Position numbers and translations under genes: made by a program. Below, in pieces: positions 36,990 to 44,150 of a stretch of DNA of 64,000 nucleotides. Within the stretch, counting starts at the first letter, position 1. Every line of letters begins with the position of its first letter. Where the stretch lies: positions 1 through 64,000 of the forward strand of contig NZ_REEZ01000011.1 in the NCBI RefSeq assembly GCF_003990445.1, written 5' to 3'. Below the pieces are notes generated by a model. That model saw only the letters and a list, made by a program, of their open reading frames with translations, ran no database searches and had not been told where the DNA came from. The stretch comes from Pararhodobacter zhoushanensis. GTDB taxonomy: Bacteria; Pseudomonadota; Alphaproteobacteria; Rhodobacterales; Rhodobacteraceae.

Positions 36990-37018
36990 AACCCCGGCGC
37001 GCCTGCGCCGGGGTTTTC
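36990..37018 (+). terminator. Attenuator/terminator after the TTT binding-protein gene
   Basis: ACCCCGGCGC and GCGCCGGGGT form a perfect 10-bp stem with a GCCT loop, followed by TTTCAA. It lies between the binding-protein gene and tctB, the same arrangement as bztA-bztB, and would lower expression of the membrane and enzyme genes. Confidence 0.8.
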
Positions 37019-37035
37019 AATCCGTGCGAGGGCGC

Positions 37036-37584
37036 ATGAGCGACGATCCCACCGACCTTTCAGACCTGACCCATCCGCCCCACCAGCGGGCCGAGATCGT
37101 CTTTGCCGTGACCTCGTTTCTGGCTGCCGGTGTTCTGGCGCTGTTCTGGTCCTCGCAAACCACATGGATCGACGGGCAGCCGCTGGTCCGGCAGCCCGGC
37201 CTCTGGCCGCTGATCGCCATCGTCGGCATGCTGGTTTTCGGGCTGGGCGAGCTGATCGCCTGCCTGCGCCGCAACGCGCGCCACCGGGGCAGCAGCGTGA
37301 TGGCCGAGCTTCTGCTCTGGGCCAAGGCGTTCGAGTATGTCGTCTGGTTTCTGGCTTATGTGATGGCGACGCCCTGGATCGGCTACCTGCCCGCCAGCAT
37401 GATCTTTACCACGGCGCTGGCCTTCCGGCTGGGGTATCGCGGCAGGCTGCTGGCATTCTCGCCGCTGGTCGGGCTCGGGATCGTGCTGGTCTTCAAGACC
37501 TTCCTCGACGTGCGCATGCCCGGAGGTGCGGTCTATGACCTGCTGCCCCATGGTTTGCGCAACTTCCTCGTCCTATATTTCTGA
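37036..37584 (+). CDS. TTT transporter small membrane subunit (TctB)
   Basis: A 182-residue protein with four hydrophobic segments (about 20-38, 55-72, 100-118, 128-160), the pattern of TctB/DUF1468. A GTG at 37024 is in frame, but the ATG at 37036 has GCGAGGGCGC in front. tctA follows after 12 nt. Inner membrane. Confidence 0.88.
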   Translation: MSDDPTDLSDLTHPPHQRAEIVFAVTSFLAAGVLALFWSSQTTWIDGQPLVRQPGLWPLIAIVGMLVFGLGELIACLRRNARHRGSSVMAELLLWAKAFEYVVWFLAYVMATPWIGYLPASMIFTTALAFRLGYRGRLLAFSPLVGLGIVLVFKTFLDVRMPGGAVYDLLPHGLRNFLVLYF

Positions 37585-37596
37585 AGGGGTCCAAGC

Positions 37597-39093
37597 GTGG
37601 ACGCATTCCTTGACGCGCTGGTCATCGTCTCAAGCTGGCAGGTGATCGCGGCGCTGATCGCGGGGTCTATCGGCGGGGTGATCATCGGCGCTATCCCCGG
37701 TGTCGGGCCCGCCGTGGCGATCGCCATCCTGCTGCCTGCGACCTTTGGCATGGAGCCGATCGTCGGCCTGACGCTGCTCTTGGGCATCTACGGGTCGTCA
37801 ATGTTCGGCGGTTCGATCCCGTCGATCCTGATCAACACGCCCGGCACCGCCGTGAACGCGCTGACCACCTATGACGGCTATCCGATGACGCAGGCGGGCC
37901 AAGCCCCGCGCGCGCTGGGCCTGAGCTTTGGCGCGTCCTTCTTTGGCGGGCTGTTTGCGGTGATCGCACTGGTGCTGCTCTCACCCTTGCTGGCCCGCGT
38001 CGCGCCAATGTTCGGCTCACGCGAGATCTTTCTGGCCGCGCTGTTGGGCTGTATTCTGGTCGTCGTCGCGCACCGGGGTCAATCGCTGGCGGCGGGGGCA
38101 CTGCTGATGTTCGGGCTGTTCCTGAACACCGTCGGCATGGAAGCCAACAACTATACCCAGCGCTTCACCTTCGATCTGTCGTTCCTGACCCAAGGCGTCA
38201 ATCTGATCGTCGTCGTGCTGGGCCTCTTCGCCGTGTCGCAGGCGTTCATTCTGTTGACCGGCAAGGACGACACCGGCCCTGCGCCCAGCATCTCGGGCCA
38301 TGTCGGGCGTGGGGTGATGGAGGTGTTCAAGAACAAGCGGATCGCCACTGCAGGCGCGCTGTCAGGCACGATCATGGGGATCATTCCGGGGGTGGGCGAG
38401 TTCACCTCGCAATTCCTGTCCTACACCTATGCACGCAGCACCTCCAAACGGCCCGAGCTGTTCGGCAAGGGTTCGCCCGAGGGGTTGATTGCCTCGGAAA
38501 GCGCCAACAATTCGGTCCCGCCCGCCGCCATGGTGCCGCTCCTGGCGCTGGGCATCCCCGGCGAGGCGCTCACCGCGATGATGCTGTCGGTGTTCTATGT
38601 GCACAACGTGATCCCCGGTCCCGGCCTGTTCCGCGACCACATGGATTTCGTCATGGCGCTGTATATCTGTCTGGGGCTCTTGAACCTGCTGGCGCTGCTG
38701 TTCCTGCTGGTCGCGACCAAGCCGCTGCTCAAGGTGCTGGTGATCCCCAACCGCTATCTGGGCATGATCATTCTGGCGCTCAGCTTTGTCGGCATCTATT
38801 CGCTGCGCAACTCGGTGATTGACTGCATGCTGGCGGCGGTTTTCGGGTTGCTGGGCGTGGTGCTCAAGCGGCTGAACCTGCCGATTGTGCCAATCATTCT
38901 GGGCATGGTGCTGGGCGGCATCATGGAGGCCAAGTTCCGCACCTCGCTGCCCCGTATTCGCTCACTCTATTCGTGGATCGACAGGCCGGTGGCGATGGTC
39001 ATCTTCTGTCTGATCTGCGTGGTTCTGGCGCTGCACCTCTGGGGGATGTGGCGTGACTGGAAAGGAAAGAAAGATGGATCAGTCCAGCATTGA
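37597..39093 (+). CDS. TTT transporter large permease subunit (TctA), GTG start
   Basis: A 498-residue permease with about twelve membrane segments. The family motifs GAIPGVGPAVAIAILLPATF (about 32-51) and MGIIPGVGEFTSQFLSY are present. The start is GTG, supported by GAAGGGGTCC and the family N-terminus. The stop lies 20 nt inside the aldehyde dehydrogenase gene, so transport and catabolism are cotranscribed. Confidence 0.92.
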   Translation: MDAFLDALVIVSSWQVIAALIAGSIGGVIIGAIPGVGPAVAIAILLPATFGMEPIVGLTLLLGIYGSSMFGGSIPSILINTPGTAVNALTTYDGYPMTQAGQAPRALGLSFGASFFGGLFAVIALVLLSPLLARVAPMFGSREIFLAALLGCILVVVAHRGQSLAAGALLMFGLFLNTVGMEANNYTQRFTFDLSFLTQGVNLIVVVLGLFAVSQAFILLTGKDDTGPAPSISGHVGRGVMEVFKNKRIATAGALSGTIMGIIPGVGEFTSQFLSYTYARSTSKRPELFGKGSPEGLIASESANNSVPPAAMVPLLALGIPGEALTAMMLSVFYVHNVIPGPGLFRDHMDFVMALYICLGLLNLLALLFLLVATKPLLKVLVIPNRYLGMIILALSFVGIYSLRNSVIDCMLAAVFGLLGVVLKRLNLPIVPIILGMVLGGIMEAKFRTSLPRIRSLYSWIDRPVAMVIFCLICVVLALHLWGMWRDWKGKKDGSVQH

Positions 39094-40558
39094 CGCGCTG
39101 GCCGCGGCCCCGGTGGGGCCGCAGGGCCTGTTCATTGGCGGCAAGACGGTTCTGGCGACCGGCGGCGCGACGCTGCCTGTCACCTCTCCCATCGACGGGC
39201 GGGTGCTGACGCAGATCGCGGACGCCTCGGCGGTGGATGTGGATCTGGCCGTGGCCTCGGCCCGCGCCACGTTTGACAGCGGTGTGTGGTCCCGCGCCGC
39301 GCCCGCCGAGCGCAAGAAAGTCCTGCACCGCATCGCCGACGCCATCGAGCGCGAGGCGCTGGCACTGGCGGTGCTGGGTGTGCGCGACAACGGCACCGAG
39401 ATTTCCATGGCGATCAAGGCTGAGCCGGGCAGTGCTGCCGGAACCTTCCGCTACTACGCCGAGGCGCTGGACAAGGTGGCCGGTGAAATCGCCCCCACCG
39501 CGCCCAACGTGCTGGGGCTGGTGCACCGCGAGCCGGTCGGCGTGGTTGGGGCGATCGTGCCGTGGAACTTTCCGCTGATGATCGGCGCCTGGAAGATCGC
39601 TCCGGCGCTGGCGGCGGGCAATTCGGTGGTGCTGAAACCATCCGAGGTTGCCTCGCTCACCCTGCTGCGGCTGGCCGAAATCTGTGCTGAATGCGGGCTG
39701 CCGGACGGCGTGCTGAACGTCGTGACCGGCATGGGCGCCGTGTCCGGCGAGGCGCTGGGCCTGCACGCGGATGTCGATGTGCTGGTCTTCACCGGCTCGG
39801 GCGGCGTCGGGCGCAGGCTGCTGGAGTACAGCGCGCGCTCGAACCTCAAGCGGGTCTATCTGGAGCTGGGCGGCAAATCCCCCAACGTGGTCTTCGCCGA
39901 CGCGCCCGATCTGCGGCAGGCGGCCAAGGTCAGCGCGGCGGGGATCTTCCGCAACTCGGGGCAAGTCTGCGTCGCGGGTTCGCGTCTGCTGGTCGAACGC
40001 GCGGTGCATGAGGAATTCGCCGCGATGGTCGCCGAAGAGGCCCGCAAGATTAAGGTCGGCAACCCGCTGGACCTGAGCACGCAGGCCGGGGCGATTTCCA
40101 GCGAGATGCAGCTGGCGCGGGTGCAGAGCTTTGTCGAGAAGGCGCATGAAGAGGGCGGCGCGCTGCTGGCGGGCGGCGCGCGGATCTTGTCCGAGACCGG
40201 CGGCAGCTATTTCGCCCCTACCGTCTTTGATCACGTCACCCCCGACATGACCCTGTCGCGCGAAGAGGTCTTCGGCCCGGTGCTGGCGGTGACGCCTTTT
40301 GATACCGAAGAAGACGCCGTGCGCATGGCCAATGGCACCGAGTATGGCCTTGCCTCGGCCGTGTGGACCGGCAACCTGAGCCGTGCGCACCGGATGGTCG
40401 GCGCGATCAATGCGGGCGTGGTGCATGTGAATACCTACGGCGGCGCGGATAACACCGTGCCTTTGGGCGGCCATCGCCAATCCGGCAACGGGCATGACAA
40501 GTCCCTGCATGCGCTGGATAAATACGTGAACCTCAAGACCGCATGGATTCAACTGTGA
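39074..40558 (+). CDS. Aldehyde dehydrogenase
   Basis: A 494-residue NAD(P)-dependent aldehyde dehydrogenase. Catalytic Cys299 is in NSGQVCVAGSRL, the general base Glu264 in LELGGKSPN, and the cofactor motif GSGGVG is at 241-246. ATG 39074 is chosen over 39053 because GGAAAGGAAAG precedes it. It overlaps tctA by 20 nt and the next gene by 16 nt, showing tight coupling. In the inferred pathway it oxidises the aldehyde released by the phospho-lyase-like enzyme, for example a 2-aminoadipate semialdehyde-like compound. Confidence 0.92.
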   Translation: MDQSSIDALAAAPVGPQGLFIGGKTVLATGGATLPVTSPIDGRVLTQIADASAVDVDLAVASARATFDSGVWSRAAPAERKKVLHRIADAIEREALALAVLGVRDNGTEISMAIKAEPGSAAGTFRYYAEALDKVAGEIAPTAPNVLGLVHREPVGVVGAIVPWNFPLMIGAWKIAPALAAGNSVVLKPSEVASLTLLRLAEICAECGLPDGVLNVVTGMGAVSGEALGLHADVDVLVFTGSGGVGRRLLEYSARSNLKRVYLELGGKSPNVVFADAPDLRQAAKVSAAGIFRNSGQVCVAGSRLLVERAVHEEFAAMVAEEARKIKVGNPLDLSTQAGAISSEMQLARVQSFVEKAHEEGGALLAGGARILSETGGSYFAPTVFDHVTPDMTLSREEVFGPVLAVTPFDTEEDAVRMANGTEYGLASAVWTGNLSRAHRMVGAINAGVVHVNTYGGADNTVPLGGHRQSGNGHDKSLHALDKYVNLKTAWIQL

Positions 40559-41841
40559 CCGAGACCCTGATGCAACGGCGCGAGCGGCTGCTCGGGCCCA
40601 ACATGTCCGTCTTTTACGAAGAGCCCGTGCATCTGGTGCGCGGGCAGGGCGTGAAACTGTGGGACGCCGACGGGCGCGAATACCTCGATTGCTACAACAA
40701 CGTCCCGCATGTCGGCCATTGCCACCCGCGCGTGGTCGAGGCCATCTGCCAGCAGGCGGGCACGCTGAACACCCACACCCGCTATCTGCATGAGGGGATT
40801 CTGGACTATGTCGAGGCGCTGACCGCGACCTTTGATGATCCCTTTGACACCGCGCTCTTGTGCTGCACGGGGTCCGAGGCCAACGACGTCGCCCTGCGCA
40901 TGGCGCAGGCGCTGACCGGCAAGACCGGGGTGATCGCCACCGATCACACCTATCACGGCAACACCACCGCCGTGCATCAGCTCAGCCAGACCAACCCGCC
41001 GCCGGGCGGCTATTGGGACTCGGTCGCGTTCGTGCCTGCGCCTGACAGCTACCGCCCCTTGGGCGGCGTGCCGGGCATGGCCCACGCGCAGGCCTTTGCC
41101 GATGCGGTGGCCGCGCAGATCGCGGTGCTTGAGGCGCGCGGCTGCGGGTTCTCGTCGCTGATCCTGTGTCCCTATTTCGCGAACGAGGGCTTCCCCGACC
41201 TGCCGCAAGGCTGGCTGGACCCGGTGCAAGAGGTCGTGCGCAAGGCGGGCGGCGTGATCATCGCCGATGAGGTGCAGCCCGGCTTTGGCCGCGTGGGAAC
41301 CCATTTCTGGGGGCACCAGAAGATCGGGCTGAAGCCGGACATCGTGACGATGGGCAAACCCATGGCCAACGGCCACCCGGTTGCCGCCGTTGTCGCCCCG
41401 CGTGACACGATGCAAGCCTTCCGCTCGCGCTTTCGCTATTTCAACACCTTCGGTGGCAACCCCGTCAGCTGCGCCGCCGCGATGGCGACGCTTCAGGTGC
41501 TCAAGGACGAAAACCTGCAAGAGAACGCGCGCGACGTCGGCGCCTATGCGCGCGAGGGCCTGCGCGAACTGGCCACGCGTCATGAATGCATCGGCGATGT
41601 GCGCGGCGCGGGGCTGTTCTTCGGCGCCGAAATGGTGCTGGACCGGCAGACCAAGGAACCGGCAACCGCATTCGTGAAAAAGCTGTCGAATGGTATGCGC
41701 CAAAAGGGCGTGTTGCTCAACTTTCTGGGCATCCATTACAACGTGCTGAAAATCCGCCCGCCCATGCCCTTCAGCCGCGCCAACGCTGATCAGTTGATCG
41801 AAACGCTCGACAGCGTTCTGGCCGAGACGCCGCTGGCATGA
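40543..41841 (+). CDS. Class III PLP enzyme, phospho-lyase type (ETNPPL/PHYKPL-like)
   Basis: A 432-residue class III PLP protein. NMSVFYEEPVHLVRG, YNNVPHVGHCHPRVV, NTHTRYLHEGILDY and the PLP-lysine region VTMGKPMANGHPVAAVV (Lys272; cofactor Asp242 in IIADEVQPGFGR) strongly recall human ethanolamine-phosphate phospho-lyase and 5-phosphohydroxylysine phospho-lyase, from memory of those proteins. Those enzymes remove phosphate and ammonia from a phosphorylated amino alcohol to leave an aldehyde; they do not transaminate. The next gene encodes an APH-fold kinase and the previous one an aldehyde dehydrogenase, exactly the partners such a lyase needs. Ordinary aminotransferase activity cannot be excluded. 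Confidence 0.82.
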   Translation: MDSTVTETLMQRRERLLGPNMSVFYEEPVHLVRGQGVKLWDADGREYLDCYNNVPHVGHCHPRVVEAICQQAGTLNTHTRYLHEGILDYVEALTATFDDPFDTALLCCTGSEANDVALRMAQALTGKTGVIATDHTYHGNTTAVHQLSQTNPPPGGYWDSVAFVPAPDSYRPLGGVPGMAHAQAFADAVAAQIAVLEARGCGFSSLILCPYFANEGFPDLPQGWLDPVQEVVRKAGGVIIADEVQPGFGRVGTHFWGHQKIGLKPDIVTMGKPMANGHPVAAVVAPRDTMQAFRSRFRYFNTFGGNPVSCAAAMATLQVLKDENLQENARDVGAYAREGLRELATRHECIGDVRGAGLFFGAEMVLDRQTKEPATAFVKKLSNGMRQKGVLLNFLGIHYNVLKIRPPMPFSRANADQLIETLDSVLAETPLA

Positions 41842-42782
41842 GCCGGATCGCCAAAACCGCAGCCCCCTTGTGGGGGTTCGATCCGTCCCGCGTCTCGCTG
41901 GTCGCCGCCCGCGAGAATTCCGTGTGGCGGGCCGAGGGGGAGGGCGGCGCGTATGCGTTGCGCCTGCACCGTCCCGGCTATCGCACCGAGGCCGAGCTGC
42001 TGTCCGAGTTGCACTGGATGGAGATGCTGGCCAAGGGCGGGCTGACCGTGCCACGGCCCATCCCCTCGCTTGCCGGGCGGCTGGTGGAACGGGTGGGTGA
42101 CACGTCGGTCGATGTGCTCAGCTGGATGCCGGGGCGAATGCTGGGCGAAAAGGGCGGGATGCCGGGCATCACCGACCGGCCCGGCCTGATGCGCCAGCTG
42201 GGCGCGTTGCTGGCCCGGCTGCATGATCTGTCGGACGCCTGGACGCCGCCGCCGGGGTTCTCTCGGCCCAAGTGGGACCGGGCTGGGCTGTTGGGCAAAA
42301 CCCCGCTCTGGGGGCCGTTCTGGGAGAACCCCGATCTGACCGGCGAACAGCGCGACACCGTGCTGGCGGCGCAGGCCAAGGCCATGGCGGCGCTTGCCGC
42401 TCTGGAAGGGGGGCTCGACTACGGGTTGATCCACGCCGACGCGATCACCGAGAATATCATGGTCGACGGCGACCGGCTGGTGTTGATCGACTTTGACGAC
42501 GGCGGCTGGGGCTTTCGCGATTTCGAGCTGGCGACGGTGCTGATGCGGCAACTGGACCGGCCCGACTATCCCGCCCTGCGCACCGCGCTGATCGACGGCT
42601 ATGCCGCGCGCCGCCGGGTTGACGGGCGGGTGCTGGACCTGATGCTGCTGTTGCGCGCGCTCACCTATCTGGGCTGGATCATTCCGCGCCTGTCCGAGCC
42701 GGGCGGGGCGGAACGCTCGGCCCGCGCGGTAGCGACGGCGCTGCCGCTGGCACAAGCATATCTGAGAGGACATGATGGCTGA
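41838..42782 (+). CDS. APH-fold small-molecule kinase (hydroxylysine kinase-like)
   Basis: A 314-residue aminoglycoside-phosphotransferase-family protein. The catalytic loop is IHADAITENIMV (His199, Asp201, Asn206) and the metal-binding segment IDFDDGGWG (Asp218). The N-terminal lobe includes SVWRAEGEGGAYALRLHRPG. It is coupled by a 4-nt overlap to the phospho-lyase-like gene, so it probably phosphorylates the hydroxyl group of that enzyme's substrate; human hydroxylysine kinase has the same fold and the same partner type. Choline, homoserine or another amino alcohol is also possible. Confidence 0.82.
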   Translation: MSRIAKTAAPLWGFDPSRVSLVAARENSVWRAEGEGGAYALRLHRPGYRTEAELLSELHWMEMLAKGGLTVPRPIPSLAGRLVERVGDTSVDVLSWMPGRMLGEKGGMPGITDRPGLMRQLGALLARLHDLSDAWTPPPGFSRPKWDRAGLLGKTPLWGPFWENPDLTGEQRDTVLAAQAKAMAALAALEGGLDYGLIHADAITENIMVDGDRLVLIDFDDGGWGFRDFELATVLMRQLDRPDYPALRTALIDGYAARRRVDGRVLDLMLLLRALTYLGWIIPRLSEPGGAERSARAVATALPLAQAYLRGHDG

Positions 42783-44007
42783 TCGTACCATTCTCGTCGT
42801 TGGCACCTACGACACCAAACAGGATGAGCTGGGCTATATCGCCGAGGTGATCCGCGCGCAGGGCGGGGGCGTCGTGACGATGGATGTCTCGGTGCTGGGC
42901 GACCCTGCAGGGCCGGTGGATTACAGCAAGCATCAGGTGGCCGAAGCGGGCGGCGCGTCGATTGCCGAGGCGATCGCGGGCGAGGATGAGAACCTCGCGA
43001 TGCAGATCATGGCGTGCGGATCGGCGGCGCTGGCGGCGCGGCTTTGCGCCGGAGGGGTGTTTGACGGGGTCGTGGTGCTAGGCGGCTCGATGGGCACCGA
43101 TCTGGCGCTGGACCTGTGCGCGGCGCTGCCGCTGGGCGTGCCGAAATACATCGTCTCGACCGTCAGCTTCTCACCGATGATCCCGCCGCACCGACTGGCG
43201 GCGGATGTGCAGATGATCCTGTGGGCGGGGGGGCTTTACGGGTTGAACTCGGTCTGCAAAGCCTCGCTGTCACAGGCGGCAGGGGCAGTGCTGGGCGCGG
43301 CGCGTGCGGTGGAAAAGCCGAACCGGGACCGCCCGTTGATCGGCATGACATCCTTCGGCAAGACGGTGCTGCGCTATATGGTGACGCTGAAACCGGCGCT
43401 TGAGGCGCGCGGGTTCGAGGTGGCGGTGTTCCATGCCACCGGTATGGGCGGACGGGCGTTCGAGGCGCTGGCGGCAGAAGGGGCTTTCGCCGCCGTGCTG
43501 GACTTCGCGCCGCAGGAGGTTGGAAACCATCTGCACGGCTCGGCGATCAGCGCGGGGCCGGACCGGCTGACAGCGGCGGGCAAGGCAGGCGTGCCGCAGA
43601 TCGTGTCCATCGGTTGCTATGATCTGGTGGATCTGGTCGGCTGGCACGAACTCCCGGCGGCGCTGCAGGACCGCCCGGTTCATGCGCATAACCGGCTGAT
43701 TACCTCGGTGGTGATGACGGCCGAGGAGCGGGTGGCCATGGCGCAGGCGCTCTGTGCAAAACTGGCCGAGGCGACGGGGCCGGTGGTATTTTTGCTGCCA
43801 ACACAGGGCGGAAACGAATGGGACCGCGCGGGCGGGCCGCTGTCCGACCCCGAGGCACTGGCAGCTTTTGTGGCTGCCATGCGCGACCACTGCCCGGCGA
43901 ATGTGACGTTGATCGAACTCGATGCGCATATCAACGATCCGGCGTTTTCGGAGGCGGCGCTGCGCGTCGTGGACGGATGGCTCGGTGCGGGTGATCTGAC
44001 GCTCTGA
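42775..44007 (+). CDS. Tm-1-like ATP-binding protein (UPF0261)
   Basis: A 410-residue protein with the UPF0261/Tm-1-like pattern: ILVVGTYDTKQDELGYIAEV (N-terminal Rossmann-like half), VVLGGSMGTDLAL, and LIGMTSFGKTVLRYM then FHATGMGGRAFE in the C-terminal half. The tomato Tm-1 N-terminal domain is a relative; bacterial function is unclear to me. Two ATGs occur in tandem; the second (42775) has better spacing to GAGAGGA. It overlaps the kinase gene by 8 nt. The TIM-barrel partner often found with this family is absent here. Confidence 0.85.
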   Translation: MADRTILVVGTYDTKQDELGYIAEVIRAQGGGVVTMDVSVLGDPAGPVDYSKHQVAEAGGASIAEAIAGEDENLAMQIMACGSAALAARLCAGGVFDGVVVLGGSMGTDLALDLCAALPLGVPKYIVSTVSFSPMIPPHRLAADVQMILWAGGLYGLNSVCKASLSQAAGAVLGAARAVEKPNRDRPLIGMTSFGKTVLRYMVTLKPALEARGFEVAVFHATGMGGRAFEALAAEGAFAAVLDFAPQEVGNHLHGSAISAGPDRLTAAGKAGVPQIVSIGCYDLVDLVGWHELPAALQDRPVHAHNRLITSVVMTAEERVAMAQALCAKLAEATGPVVFLLPTQGGNEWDRAGGPLSDPEALAAFVAAMRDHCPANVTLIELDAHINDPAFSEAALRVVDGWLGAGDLTL

Positions 44008-44061
44008 GGGATCAGGCGGAGCGCGCGGGCAGGCCCGCGCGCGTTGCTTTGAGTGCGATCA

Positions 44062-44127
44062 GGGGGCCTCGGCCCCCCTCTTCGGCTAAAGCCGAATTCA
44101 CCCCCGAGGATATTTTCGGACAGATGA
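44062..44127. repeat. Composite repeat, copy C (one half only)
   Basis: Contains the left modules only: GGGGGCCTCGGCCCCCC hairpin, TTCGGCTAAAGCCGAATTC hairpin, and the arm ACCCCCGAGGATATTTTCGG then ACAGATGATGA. The second arm and GTTAAC centre are missing. It lies between convergent genes (UPF0261 and the 1061-residue protein). Confidence 0.78.
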
Positions 44128-44150
44128 TGAGGCTGTGCCCGGCGCCGAGA

